Part shown: positions 1 through 8,565 of the stretch, piece by piece
Layout: each line of letters opens with the position of its first letter
How positions within the stretch are numbered: the first letter of the stretch is position 1
Source: Paracoccus caeni
Lineage (GTDB): Bacteria; Pseudomonadota; Alphaproteobacteria; Rhodobacterales; Rhodobacteraceae
Assembly (NCBI RefSeq): GCF_016629665.1
Contig: NZ_JAEPRQ010000004.1
Span: forward strand, 186,001 to 250,000
Direction of reading: 5' to 3'
Length of the DNA: 64,000 nt
Position numbers and translations under genes: made by a program
Notes under the pieces: model-generated
Database searches by the model: none
The model's input: only the letters and a program-made list of their open reading frames with translations
What the model was told of the DNA's origin: nothing

Positions 1-54
1 GTCGGGCCGCCTTTCTACGCTGACCGGCGGCACAGATCGGGCCAGCACGCTCAT
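1..54 (-). CDS. Truncated N-terminus of the next gene in the ABC operon
   Basis: An ATG overlaps the stop codon of the binding-protein gene by four bases (ATGA), the usual arrangement of translationally coupled ABC transporter genes. Eighteen codons are visible before the left edge of the window, and they encode a polar start with no recognisable motif. By position it should be the permease or ATPase of the NitT/TauT-type importer served by the preceding binding protein. The identity is inferred from context only. Confidence 0.55.
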   Translation of the reverse strand, partial: MSVLARSVPPVSVERRPD

Positions 55-1055
55 TGGGTCACCTCGGCGGGCGCGACGTTCTCGACGAAGGCGTCGGTAT
101 AGGTGCGCGACAGATCGATTTCGGCATTGGCGACGTTTTCGTTGAACGTCTTCAGCACCTCCAGCGGCGTATTGATCGTCTCGGGATCGATCATCCCGTC
201 CGGCGAAAAGATCGCCATCGCGTTCTGCACCGCCTTGACATAAGTGTCGCGGTCGCCGGTGACGAATTCCTGCGGCAACACATCGACGATCTCTTCGGCG
301 GTATGGTCGTGCATCCAGCGCAGCGCCTCGACTGTGGCGTCGGTGACTTTCTGGATCGTCTCGGGGTTCTCATCAATGAAATCCTGCCGCGAATACAGGA
401 CCGAGGTGGGATAGATCCCGCCATAGATCGCGATTGCCCCCTCGTCCGAGCGCGCGTCGATCAGGATCTTGCCGATGCCGCGTTCGGTGATGATGGTGGC
501 GGCGGGGTCATAGTTCACCAACAGGTCGATCTTGGCCTCTTGCAGCGCCGCGACCGCCGTTCCGCCCGAGCCGACACCGATCAGTGAAACATCGGCATCG
601 CTCAACCCGTGGCGCTGAAGGTAATAGCGCACGAAGAAGTCCGATGAAGAACCGGGGGCGGTGATGCCGATCTTGGCGCCCTTGATCGTTTCGGGGTTGG
701 CGGGATCGAAGGTCGCATCGGGGCGACCGGCCAGCACCAGCCCGGAATTGCGGGCAAGCTGGACGAAGGCCACGACTTCCTTGTTCTGCGCCTGCATCTG
801 GATGGTGTGATCATAGAAGCCCACGGCGACGTCGGTCGAACCCGCAACCAGCGCCTGCAGCGTCTTCGAGCCGCCCGAGGCGAAGTTGTCCACCCGCACC
901 TCCAGCCCGTGCTTTTCATAAAGCCCAAGGCCCTGTGCCACCGGAAAGGGCAGATTGTTCAGATTGAAAGAGCCGACGGCGATGCGGACATCCTCGGCCA
1001 TTGCAGGGAAGGCAAGGGCCGTCGATGCGGTCAGCGCCATGATCAGGTTTCGCAT
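51..1055 (-). CDS. NitT/TauT-family ABC transporter substrate-binding protein
   Basis: This is a periplasmic solute-binding protein of 334 residues with a clear Sec signal peptide (MRNLIMALTASTALAFPAMA, cleaved after about residue 20). The mature part has the SsuA/TauA/THI5-like pattern. It starts with a strand and the phrase 'PFPVAQGLGLYEKHGLEV', then a region where surplus-binding loops accumulate ('GSTDVAVG', 'GITAPGSSSDFFVRYYL'). The start is fixed by a strong GGAGGAG ribosome site. The gene lies 26 bases downstream of the PrpF-like isomerase and overlaps the following gene, so it belongs to one operon with them. The substrate is probably a small organic acid handled by the isomerase, but this is inferred; sulfonates or pyrimidine precursors are alternatives for this family. 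Confidence 0.85.
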   Translation of the reverse strand: MRNLIMALTASTALAFPAMAEDVRIAVGSFNLNNLPFPVAQGLGLYEKHGLEVRVDNFASGGSKTLQALVAGSTDVAVGFYDHTIQMQAQNKEVVAFVQLARNSGLVLAGRPDATFDPANPETIKGAKIGITAPGSSSDFFVRYYLQRHGLSDADVSLIGVGSGGTAVAALQEAKIDLLVNYDPAATIITERGIGKILIDARSDEGAIAIYGGIYPTSVLYSRQDFIDENPETIQKVTDATVEALRWMHDHTAEEIVDVLPQEFVTGDRDTYVKAVQNAMAIFSPDGMIDPETINTPLEVLKTFNENVANAEIDLSRTYTDAFVENVAPAEVTQ

Positions 1056-1081
1056 TCTGTTTCTCCTCCGTTAGTCTTGGT

Positions 1082-2161
1082 TCAGGCCGCGCATTGCGAC
1101 GCGGCGGGTTTGGCAAGGACATGTCCCTCGAACAGGCGGCGGGCCGTGCGGATGATCCCCGCGACGATCTGCCCGTCCCGTTCCTCGATATCCACCGACA
1201 GCTGGCCGCCGGGATGTTCGATCCCGATGATGGCCGGCAGCGCGGGGGTGCCGAATTGCCGCGCCAGCACCGTGCCGGGTGTGATCGCGGCGGTGGCGAT
1301 GCCGACCGCGCCGGTTGTGGCCAGCGAGGGGTGGCATTCATGCGGCATGAAATAGCGCACGGCAAAGTTGCCGCCGTGATGAGGCGCACTGAACAGCACC
1401 GGCTTGGGGATGACCAGCCCCGAGACATCGCCCATTCCCATGGCAGCCCCCGCCTTGCGGCGCAGCGCCTCTAGTCGGGCCAGCATCTCGGCATTGCCAT
1501 TCAGCGCGGCGACGGTCTCGGTCCCGGTCACGCCCATATCTGCGGCAGCCAGGATGATCATCGGCATGGCACAGTCGATGCAGGTCACGTCAATACCGTC
1601 GATCCGGTCCACCGGACGCCCGGTCGGCATCAGTTTGCCCGTGCGCGCCCCCGCCGCATCCAGAAACGACAGCGAGATTGGCGCCGCATTGCCGGGCACC
1701 CCATCGATCCGCGCCTCGCCCAGATAGCAGACCTTGCCGTTCGGTGTGTTCAGCACCGCCTCGATCATCTTGCTGGTATTGACGTTGTGAATCCTGACCC
1801 GCGTTCGTTCGCCGGTCGGCACGACCAGCCCCGCCTCGATCGCGAAAGGGGCGACGGCGGCAAGCATGTTGCCGCAATTCGGGGACGTGTCCACAAGGTT
1901 CTGGTCAACCCGAACCTGCGCAAAAAGATAGTCCACATCGGCCCCCGGAACGGTGCCCGGCCCAATGATCGCGACCTTGCTGGTCACCGGATTGCCGCCA
2001 CCGATCCCGTCGATCTGCAGCGGATGTCCCGAGCCCATCACCGACAGCAGCAGCCGGTCCCGCTCGACCGGATCGGCCGGAAGATCCGTCGCCAGAAAGA
2101 ACGGCCCCTTCGACGTGCCGCCCCGCATCATCACGCAGGGGATTGGGATCAGATCGTTCAT
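1082..2161 (-). CDS. PrpF-family isomerase (4-oxalomesaconate tautomerase-like)
   Basis: The protein has 359 residues and belongs to the PrpF/GalD family, relatives of the diaminopimelate epimerase fold that move double bonds in tricarboxylic acids. The family signature 'MRGGTSKG' lies near residue 10, followed by 'GIGGGNPVTSKVA' and a conserved 'SPNCGNM' loop carrying the cysteine expected in the active site. I chose the ATG before NDLIPIPC because homologues begin there; the upstream in-frame codons are weak. It is first in an operon with a TauT-type binding protein and is divergent from a LysR regulator. 4-Oxalomesaconate tautomerase (gallate or protocatechuate 4,5-cleavage) and aconitate isomerase are both possible. 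No neighbouring ring-cleavage gene is visible, so the substrate stays open. Confidence 0.8.
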   Translation of the reverse strand: MNDLIPIPCVMMRGGTSKGPFFLATDLPADPVERDRLLLSVMGSGHPLQIDGIGGGNPVTSKVAIIGPGTVPGADVDYLFAQVRVDQNLVDTSPNCGNMLAAVAPFAIEAGLVVPTGERTRVRIHNVNTSKMIEAVLNTPNGKVCYLGEARIDGVPGNAAPISLSFLDAAGARTGKLMPTGRPVDRIDGIDVTCIDCAMPMIILAAADMGVTGTETVAALNGNAEMLARLEALRRKAGAAMGMGDVSGLVIPKPVLFSAPHHGGNFAVRYFMPHECHPSLATTGAVGIATAAITPGTVLARQFGTPALPAIIGIEHPGGQLSVDIEERDGQIVAGIIRTARRLFEGHVLAKPAASQCAA

Positions 2162-2174
2162 CTTCCGCAGTCCT

Positions 2175-2199
2175 TGCATCAACATGCGACACTGATGCA
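2175..2199. promoter_or_regulatory. Probable LysR operator between isomerase and regulator genes
   Basis: A perfect inverted repeat, TGCATCA and TGATGCA, is separated by 11 bases. It sits between the divergent isomerase and LysR genes, just upstream of both starts. Symmetric arms with this spacing fit the T-N11-A logic of LysR-type regulators. Function is inferred from position and symmetry. Confidence 0.5.
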
Positions 2200-2248
2200 G
2201 AATTCGCACCAATTACTGAAATGCAAAGATCACATGGAGTGATGCGTT

Positions 2249-3151
2249 TTGATTATCAATTGTGACATCCTCGACTTGCGGGCCTTCCTGATGGTGGTCG
2301 AAACCGGCGGCTTCCACCGCGCCGCGGAAAAGCTGAACATCTCGCAACCGGCGCTGACCCGGCGAATCCAGAAGCTGGAGCAGATCGTCGATGCGCCGCT
2401 GCTGGAGCGCACCACCCGCCACGTCGCCCCGACCGCCACCGGGACCGAGCTTCTGCCACTGGTCCGCCGCCTGCTGGACGAATTTGATTCGACGCTGTTT
2501 TCCATCCGCGATGCCGGGCGCGCCGGTGGGCATTTCACGCTGGCCTGCGTGCCGACGGCGGCTTTCTATTTCCTGCCCGGCGTCATCCAGAAATACAGCG
2601 AGCGTTATCCGAATATCCGGGTCAGCATCCTCGATCTGCCTGCCATAGATGGGTTGCAGGCGGTGGCACGCGGCGAGGCCGAGTTCGGCATCAATTTTCT
2701 TGGCGGCACCGAAAGCGGGCTGATCTTTGACAAGCTGGCCGACGATCCTTTCGTGCTGGCGGCGCGGCGCGATCATCCGCTGGCCTCACAGGACGAGGTT
2801 CACTGGTCCGATCTTGAGCCGCACCGCCTGATCACCGTCCACCGTGCCAGCGGCAACCGCACCCTCCTGGATGCGGGCCTAGCGCACAAGAATATCAAGC
2901 TGCGCTGGTTCTACGAGGTGACGCATCTGTCCACCTCTCTGGGTCTGGTCGAGGCGGGGCTGGGCGTTTCCGTCCTGCCCCGCCTTGCCACCCCCTCGGG
3001 CGATCACCCGATTCTGGTGACGAAACCGCTGGAAAATCCGCGCATCAACCGCACCATTGGCGTGGTCCGCCGTCAGGGCGCGCGCCTGTCGCCACCCGCC
3101 GACAGGTTCCTGTCGCTGCTTTTGGAGATGTGGACAGAGAAACCGGACTGA
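2249..3151 (+). CDS. LysR-family transcriptional regulator
   Basis: A 300-residue LysR-type regulator. The N-terminal winged helix-turn-helix is plain ('FHRAAEKLNISQPALTRRIQKLE', residues about 21-45), and the rest is a two-lobed effector-binding domain. The start is a TTG preceded by a TGGAG ribosome site. The two nearby ATG codons run into stops within a few codons, so TTG is the best choice. It is transcribed away from the PrpF-type isomerase operon across a short gap with a LysR-type palindrome, so it most likely controls that operon in response to its substrate. Confidence 0.9.
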   Translation: MIINCDILDLRAFLMVVETGGFHRAAEKLNISQPALTRRIQKLEQIVDAPLLERTTRHVAPTATGTELLPLVRRLLDEFDSTLFSIRDAGRAGGHFTLACVPTAAFYFLPGVIQKYSERYPNIRVSILDLPAIDGLQAVARGEAEFGINFLGGTESGLIFDKLADDPFVLAARRDHPLASQDEVHWSDLEPHRLITVHRASGNRTLLDAGLAHKNIKLRWFYEVTHLSTSLGLVEAGLGVSVLPRLATPSGDHPILVTKPLENPRINRTIGVVRRQGARLSPPADRFLSLLLEMWTEKPD

Positions 3152-3300
3152 CGCTCAGCCGTGTTTTTGAGACAGGCTTTGCATCCAGCCCAGACTGGTC
3201 ATCTACGGATCGTCCTTCCCGTCAGATGCGTCAGAAATCGGCGCGTTCACCGCATACTGTTCGACAAGCGCGAGGGCGCCCAAACCCGTTCCGGTGCGGA

Positions 3301-4359
3301 TCACGCGTCGATCCTTGCCCCGCTTTCCGTGTCGAAAAGGTGCAACTGATCCGGCGCGAGGCTGACGAAAACCTGCTCGCCTTCCGCCACCCGGACCGAG
3401 GCGGGGACCGCGACCATGAAGCTCTGCCTGCCTGCCGTGAGGCTCAGCAACCGCGTCTCTCCATGAAACTCGTCCCGATCCGCAATCGCCGGGATCGCGC
3501 CCGGCATGCCGTCGCGGACAAGGCTGATCGCGCCGGGGCGGATGCCGACCGTCACCGGACGCTCGCTCAGCGGGAAGGGCGCGTCGATGCTGATCTCTCC
3601 GTCGGTCAGCTTGCCGCCGCTGGCGACGAGGTTGAAGAAATTCATCCCCGGCGTCCCGATGAACCCTGCCGCGAACAAAGTGGCCGGGCGGGAATAGATT
3701 TCCTCGGGCGTTCCCATCTGCTCGATCCGGCCCGCATTCATCAAGACGATCCGGTCGGCCAGCGTCATCGCCTCCAGCTGGTCATGGGTCACGTAGATCG
3801 AGGTTGAACGCAGTTCCTTGTGAAGGCGCGCGATTTCGACACGCAGATGCCCGCGCAGCTTGGCGTCAAGGTTCGACAGCGGCTCGTCGAACAGGAACAC
3901 TTCGGGCGTCTTGATCATGGCGCGGGCGATGGCGACGCGCTGTTGCTGACCACCCGACAACTCGGTCGGCTTGCGGTTCAGATAGACCTGAAGGCCCAGC
4001 GTCTCGACCACGGGCGCAAGGCGCCTGGCGATCATGTCCTTCGTCTCGCCCGCGCGTTCCAGTGCGAAGGTGATGTTCTCGCGCACCGACATATGCGGGT
4101 AAAGCGCGTAGTTCTGAAACACCATGGCGATGCCCCGGTCGCCGGGATCAAGGTCGTTCACCCGCCTGCCGCCGATCATCAGATCGCCGCCGGTGATGTC
4201 TTCCAGACCCGCAACCATGCGCAGGATGGTGGATTTCCCGCAGCCCGACGGGCCAAGGAAAACCACGAATTCATGATCCTCGATCGACAGGCTGAAATCG
4301 CTGATCACCTCATGCTCGCCGTAGGATTTACGGACCGAGCGGCATTCGACGGTTGCCAT
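3301..4359 (-). CDS. UgpC/MalK-type ABC transporter ATPase, polyol import
   Basis: The 352-residue ATPase energises the sugar-alcohol importer encoded upstream. It has Walker A 'GPSGCGKST' near residue 37, the signature '[14 protein letters not shown]', Walker B 'FLFDEPLSNLDAKL' and the switch histidine 'YVTHDQ'. A C-terminal OB/TOBE domain (about residues 235-350) is typical of the MalK/UgpC/SmoK branch. It is the last gene of the operon and its start overlaps the dehydrogenase stop by one base. The order binding protein, two permeases, dehydrogenase, ATPase resembles the Rhodobacter smo (sorbitol/mannitol) locus. Confidence 0.92.
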   Translation of the reverse strand: MATVECRSVRKSYGEHEVISDFSLSIEDHEFVVFLGPSGCGKSTILRMVAGLEDITGGDLMIGGRRVNDLDPGDRGIAMVFQNYALYPHMSVRENITFALERAGETKDMIARRLAPVVETLGLQVYLNRKPTELSGGQQQRVAIARAMIKTPEVFLFDEPLSNLDAKLRGHLRVEIARLHKELRSTSIYVTHDQLEAMTLADRIVLMNAGRIEQMGTPEEIYSRPATLFAAGFIGTPGMNFFNLVASGGKLTDGEISIDAPFPLSERPVTVGIRPGAISLVRDGMPGAIPAIADRDEFHGETRLLSLTAGRQSFMVAVPASVRVAEGEQVFVSLAPDQLHLFDTESGARIDA

Positions 4360-5411
4360 TAACCCTTCTCTCCCTGTTGATCGACAAGGATTTGCAGCTT
4401 CACATCCTCGGGGCGGCCCTCGGCTGCGCGCTCGAAGGCGGCGATGGACTGGTCAAAGCCGAACGTGTCAGAGATCAGCGGCTTCAGATCGACCTTGCCC
4501 GCGCTGATCAGCGCCAATGCGCGGTCGAAAACGTTGGCATAGCGGAACACCGTCTCCATCCGACATTCACGCGCCGCCGCACCCGAGATGTCGATGGCCA
4601 CCGGCTCGGGCGGCAGGCCGACGAAGACCACCGTGCCGCCGGGGCGGACGATGCGGAACAGATCGCGCATTGCCGCCTCGGCGCCCGAGCATTCGAAGAC
4701 GATATCGACGCCCCAGCCTTCGGTCTCAGTACTGACCACCTCGCGCAGCGACACCTCGCGGACATTGACGCCGGTGATGCCCTCATACTGCTGGGCCAGG
4801 GCCAGCTTGGGTGCGGACACGTCCGAAATCAGCACCCGCGAACAGCCCCCGGCCAAAGCGGCCAACGCCGTCATGATCCCGATGGTGCCCGCGCCGATGA
4901 CCACGGCGGTATCGCCCGGCTCGATCCGGGCGCGCTTCGCGGCCTGCATGCCGACGGCGAAGGGTTCGACCATCGCGCCTTCGGCGAAAGAGACATTGTC
5001 GGGCAGACGGTAGGTGAAGGCGGCAGGGTGGATCACCTCGGGGGTGAGGACACCGTGGATCGGCGGGGTCGCCCAGAAGGTGACGGCGGGATCGACGTTG
5101 TAGAGCCCCATTTTCGACGCGCGCGACAGCGGATCGGGGATCCCCGGCTCCATGCAGACACGGTCGCCGGGGCGCAGATGGGTCACATCTGCGCCGACCT
5201 CGATCACGGTGCCGGCGGCTTCATGGCCCAGCACCATCGGCGCATTCACCACGAAATCACCGATCCGACCATGGGTATAGAAATGCACGTCAGAGCCGCA
5301 GACGCCGACCGTATGGATGCCGATCCGCACGTCATCCGGGCCAAGCGTCGTTGGCAGGTCGATATCGCGCAGTTGCAATTCGCCGATACGTTCAAGAACA
5401 AGTGCTTTCAT
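4359..5411 (-). CDS. Zinc-dependent polyol dehydrogenase (xylitol/sorbitol dehydrogenase-like)
   Basis: A 350-residue medium-chain dehydrogenase. Catalytic zinc ligands are visible: Cys in '[11 protein letters not shown]' (near 41) and the 'GHEAAG' His-Glu pair (near 66-67). The NAD-binding Rossmann motif is '[10 protein letters not shown]'. The structural-zinc four-cysteine loop of classical alcohol dehydrogenases is missing; instead there is a short '[20 protein letters not shown]' segment, as in polyol dehydrogenases. I took the internal ATG (MKALVLER) as start because it matches family starts and avoids a long overlap with the permease gene. It oxidises an imported sugar alcohol to the ketose. 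Its position inside the transporter operon supports this; the exact polyol is unknown. Confidence 0.85.
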   Translation of the reverse strand: MKALVLERIGELQLRDIDLPTTLGPDDVRIGIHTVGVCGSDVHFYTHGRIGDFVVNAPMVLGHEAAGTVIEVGADVTHLRPGDRVCMEPGIPDPLSRASKMGLYNVDPAVTFWATPPIHGVLTPEVIHPAAFTYRLPDNVSFAEGAMVEPFAVGMQAAKRARIEPGDTAVVIGAGTIGIMTALAALAGGCSRVLISDVSAPKLALAQQYEGITGVNVREVSLREVVSTETEGWGVDIVFECSGAEAAMRDLFRIVRPGGTVVFVGLPPEPVAIDISGAAARECRMETVFRYANVFDRALALISAGKVDLKPLISDTFGFDQSIAAFERAAEGRPEDVKLQILVDQQGEKG

Positions 5412-5416
5412 GATCT

Positions 5417-6235
5417 TCAGTCCTGAGGAGATTTCTTGGAGAAGGCTGTATTCATGCCGCGCCCGACCAGCGCCAGCAGGATCAACGGCGGTAAAGACAG
5501 CAAGACGACAGCGGCGTTCAGGATGCCCCATGGCACATTCATGCCAAGCTGGGACATTTCCGACGCCACGATGGGCAGGGTTTTCGCCTTCGACGTGGTC
5601 AGCATCAACGCCAGCAGAAACTCGTTCCAGACAAGGATGAACGAGAAGGCGATGGCCGACAGAACCTGCATTCGTGCGATGGGCAGCGCCACCCGGAAGA
5701 AGGTTGCATAGGGGCCAAGCCGGTCCACGCGGGCGGCCTCTTCCACGGCGATGGGCACGCGCTCGAAAGCGGGGACCGACAGCCAGATGGTGATCGAGAT
5801 GGTGATCGTCAGATAGGTCACGATCAGCGCGATGCGGCTGTCATACATGCCAAGGCTGATCCAGATCACCATCATCGGAATGGCGACCGCGACCGGCGGC
5901 ATGAAGCGCAAGGACAGCGCGAAGAACTGTGCCTCGCGGGTGGCGCGGTTCTTGATCCGGGCGATCACATAGGCCGCAGGCACGCCCAGCACCGCCCCGA
6001 TGACCACCGCTGACGAGCAGATGATTAGCGAGTTCTGCAAGGCCCGCGCGACCGACCGGCGGCTGAGGACATAGTCCATATTGTCCCAGACCGGGGTGAA
6101 GAACAGCTTCGGCGTCCCGACCAGCAGATCGGCATTGGTCTTGAACGCATTCAGCAGCGTCCACAGCAGCGGAATGACAACGACCAGCCCGGCCAGTATC
6201 AGCACCGCGCGCAGGATCAGGGTTCCGGGTCTCAT
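5417..6235 (-). CDS. Carbohydrate ABC transporter permease (MalG/SmoG type)
   Basis: An inner-membrane permease of 272 residues with about six hydrophobic segments. The ATPase-docking EAA loop is '[23 protein letters not shown]' (about residues 165-187). It matches the CUT1 MalG-type partner. The ATG overlaps the stop of the preceding permease by four bases (ATGA), indicating coupled translation, and the dehydrogenase gene follows after five bases. Confidence 0.9.
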   Translation of the reverse strand: MRPGTLILRAVLILAGLVVVIPLLWTLLNAFKTNADLLVGTPKLFFTPVWDNMDYVLSRRSVARALQNSLIICSSAVVIGAVLGVPAAYVIARIKNRATREAQFFALSLRFMPPVAVAIPMMVIWISLGMYDSRIALIVTYLTITISITIWLSVPAFERVPIAVEEAARVDRLGPYATFFRVALPIARMQVLSAIAFSFILVWNEFLLALMLTTSKAKTLPIVASEMSQLGMNVPWGILNAAVVLLSLPPLILLALVGRGMNTAFSKKSPQD

Positions 6236-7095
6236 GTGCCGATCCTTTTCCAGATGGTCGAGAACATCAGGATACTGATGACCAGCATGATGACCGCCAT
6301 GGATGAGGCGTAAGATATTCGCCCCGCCTCGATGAAGCCCTGTGAATAGGCATACATATCAAGCGTCTCGGTCGAGATGCCGGGTCCGCCGCGGGTCATC
6401 ACATAGACAAGATCGAAGGACCGCAGCGACTCGATCGCCTTCACCAGCGTCAGTGAGATCAGCGGCAGCTTCAGCATCGGCAGGGTGATGTAGCGATGAA
6501 CGCGCCAGCCCTTGATGCGGTCGATGCGCGCGGCTTCGATCGGCTGCGGCGGCAGGGATTCCAGCAGCTTCAGCACGATCACCGCGAAGAACAGGCCCCA
6601 TTGCCAGACATCGACGAAGGCCACGGTGAACAGCGCGCTGTTGGGCGAGGCCAGCACGTCAGGCGTCTGCCCGGTCAACGCCCGGACCGGCCATGTCACC
6701 GAGCCGTAAAGCGGATGGACGGCGAATTTCCAGACGAAGGCGGCGCAGACGCGCGGCAGCAGCACCGGGATGATGAACAGGAAGCACAGGATATTCCGCC
6801 AGCGGGGCGAGGCCGCCTCGAACATGGCGATGCCAAGGCCGATGCCGGTGATCATGGTCAGGCTGACGCTGATCACCTCCCATTTCAGCGACACCCAGAG
6901 GGCGTTGAGGAAGCGGGCGTCGGAAAACAGTGCGATATAGTTGGCGAACCAGACGTAATCGGAATCCGGCGCGCTAAGCGTGCGGTTCTGTAGCGAGATA
7001 TTGATGGCGTAGATCGTCGGGATCAGCGCCAGCACGATCAGGACCACAAGCGCCGGACCAAGGAAAACGACCGGAAGAGAGCGTCCGCGATTCAT
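6232..7095 (-). CDS. Carbohydrate ABC transporter permease (MalF/SmoF type)
   Basis: An inner-membrane permease of 287 residues. It begins MNRGRSLPVV, which is followed by a long first membrane helix. The EAA loop is 'PIEAARIDRIKGWRVHRYITLP' (about residues 190-211). The upstream in-frame extension has no membrane segment and covers an intergenic hairpin, so I trimmed it. It pairs with the next gene to form the channel of a CUT1 sugar or polyol importer. Confidence 0.88.
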   Translation of the reverse strand: MNRGRSLPVVFLGPALVVLIVLALIPTIYAINISLQNRTLSAPDSDYVWFANYIALFSDARFLNALWVSLKWEVISVSLTMITGIGLGIAMFEAASPRWRNILCFLFIIPVLLPRVCAAFVWKFAVHPLYGSVTWPVRALTGQTPDVLASPNSALFTVAFVDVWQWGLFFAVIVLKLLESLPPQPIEAARIDRIKGWRVHRYITLPMLKLPLISLTLVKAIESLRSFDLVYVMTRGGPGISTETLDMYAYSQGFIEAGRISYASSMAVIMLVISILMFSTIWKRIGT

Positions 7096-7125
7096 GACAT
7101 TCTGCCCGAGATTGAGATAGGAAAT

Positions 7126-7155
7126 GACAGGGGCGAGGGGGGTTTCGCCCCTGTC
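7126..7155 (-). terminator. Intra-operon hairpin after the binding-protein gene
   Basis: A perfect 11-base stem (GACAGGGGCGA with TCGCCCCTGTC) encloses an 8-base loop, between the binding-protein and first permease genes. No long T run follows on the transcribed strand. It is more likely an mRNA-stabilising or partial-termination element that keeps binding-protein message high relative to the permeases, as known for malE-malF. Confidence 0.6.
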
Positions 7156-7174
7156 TCGTCGCGATCCTTTCAGA

Positions 7175-8419
7175 TCACAGCGATCTTGCGAATTCGTCCA
7201 GTTCCTTGACGGCACCATCGACATCAGTGCGCGTCCCGGTGATCAGCTCTTCCAGCTTGATCCCCCAGTTGTTGCCCAGCTCTTGCCAGCGCGGATCCTG
7301 CCAGAACAGAACCTGCGTATGGTTGCCCGTCGCGGCCATGGCGTCGGCAAGGTTCTGGCCGAACGCCTCGACATAGGCCGGGCTTTGATAGGTGCTGGTG
7401 CGGGTCAATTCGCCCGGCTGACCGGCTTCCAGACGGCGAGCCTCCTGCTCTTTCGAGGTGGACCATGCCACGAACAGACCGGCGCAGGCCTTCTCCTCAT
7501 CCGTCGGGTTGGCGGCGGCGGCGATGGCGAAGCCATGCGCATAACCCGAACCGGCCAGCGGCGCGGGCGGTGCCAGGAAGGCCACCTTATCGACGACCTG
7601 ACTTTGCGCCGCGTCAACCGACATTCCGCCCAGCGGCGCGGATTCGACAAGCAGGGCGATCTTGCCCGCCCGGAACGCGCCGGTCGATTCATCGAAGGAA
7701 CCCGTCTGCGTGCCCGGTGCCGAATACTGGAACAGCTCCAGATATTCCTGCGTCGCGGCGGTCGCGGCTTCGATATTGATCGGCGTGTCCTCGGACTCGA
7801 ACCACTTGCCGCCGTGCAGCGCATAAAGCGGCAGCCAGCGCCACACATTCGCACCCGACCCGCGCTGCCCGCGCAGACCCGTGCCATAGATACCCGCCGC
7901 AGGATCGTTCAGCGCCTCGACCGCGGCCTTGTATTCGTCCCATGTCTTCGGCGGCTCGATCCCGGCGGCTTCCAGAATGTCGGTGCGATAGACCAGCAGA
8001 TCGCCTCCGCCCTGAATCGGCGCGAACCATTGCTTGCCGTCATAGGTCGCGACCTGACGCATGCCGGCGTCGAAATCGTCATAATCGTATTCGTCGGGAT
8101 AGTACCCGGGCAGCGGCACGATCCAGCCCGAAGACGCGAAGAGCGGCAGGTTGGCTTCGTCCACGTAATAGACATCATAGCTGCCAACGGTCGAGGCATC
8201 GGCCTGCGACTTCGCCCGTCGGTCGTTCTCATTCAGGTAGTCAATTTCGAACCCGGCGCCGGAAAGCTCTTCGAATTCATCAACATAGTCTTCCAGCAGC
8301 GTCAGCCCGTCACGCGGTTGTGCCAGAATGCGCAGATCTTCCGAGCAAACGGCCTGCGCCCATGAGGCACTACCCATCAGGGCCGCCGAAAGACCGGCGG
8401 TCGCAAAAAGTAACTTCAT
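7175..8419 (-). CDS. ABC transporter substrate-binding protein, sugar/polyol family
   Basis: A periplasmic binding protein of 414 residues, family 1 (MalE/SmoE-like). The signal peptide runs to about residue 22 ('GSASWAQA'). The mature part shows the usual aromatic-rich features of sugar binders, for example 'YDVYYVDEANLPLFASSGWIVPL' and 'WDEYKAAVEAL'. It is the first gene of the polyol operon, downstream of the divergent AraC regulator and its palindrome, and a hairpin separates it from the permeases. The presence of a polyol dehydrogenase in the operon points to a sugar alcohol such as sorbitol, mannitol, xylitol or arabitol. Confidence 0.9.
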   Translation of the reverse strand: MKLLFATAGLSAALMGSASWAQAVCSEDLRILAQPRDGLTLLEDYVDEFEELSGAGFEIDYLNENDRRAKSQADASTVGSYDVYYVDEANLPLFASSGWIVPLPGYYPDEYDYDDFDAGMRQVATYDGKQWFAPIQGGGDLLVYRTDILEAAGIEPPKTWDEYKAAVEALNDPAAGIYGTGLRGQRGSGANVWRWLPLYALHGGKWFESEDTPINIEAATAATQEYLELFQYSAPGTQTGSFDESTGAFRAGKIALLVESAPLGGMSVDAAQSQVVDKVAFLAPPAPLAGSGYAHGFAIAAAANPTDEEKACAGLFVAWSTSKEQEARRLEAGQPGELTRTSTYQSPAYVEAFGQNLADAMAATGNHTQVLFWQDPRWQELGNNWGIKLEELITGTRTDVDGAVKELDEFARSL

Positions 8420-8512
8420 TCTGAATCTCCTCCCCGAGATGAAGCAGATGCGGCTTCGTCACATCTGCGCTTATGATTTGCCGATAAAAGCGCCTCTTCT
8501 AGCTTATCTCTT

Positions 8513-8536
8513 GACATAAACCGATACTTTTATGTC
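8513..8536. promoter_or_regulatory. Palindromic operator/promoter between polyol operon and AraC gene
   Basis: GACATAAA and TTTATGTC form a perfect 8-base inverted repeat with an 8-base spacer. The left arm overlaps a TTGACA that could be a -35 element for the regulator gene. It lies midway in the divergent gap, so a role as an AraC-family regulator site is likely but inferred. Confidence 0.45.
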
Positions 8537-8565
8537 ATTCTTGGGGAGGGGAGAGCATTAATCGC

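Noticed and set aside
4353..5426. Long plus-strand frame opposite the polyol dehydrogenase
   Set aside because: The minus strand has clear zinc and Rossmann motifs; the plus frame is a composition artefact.
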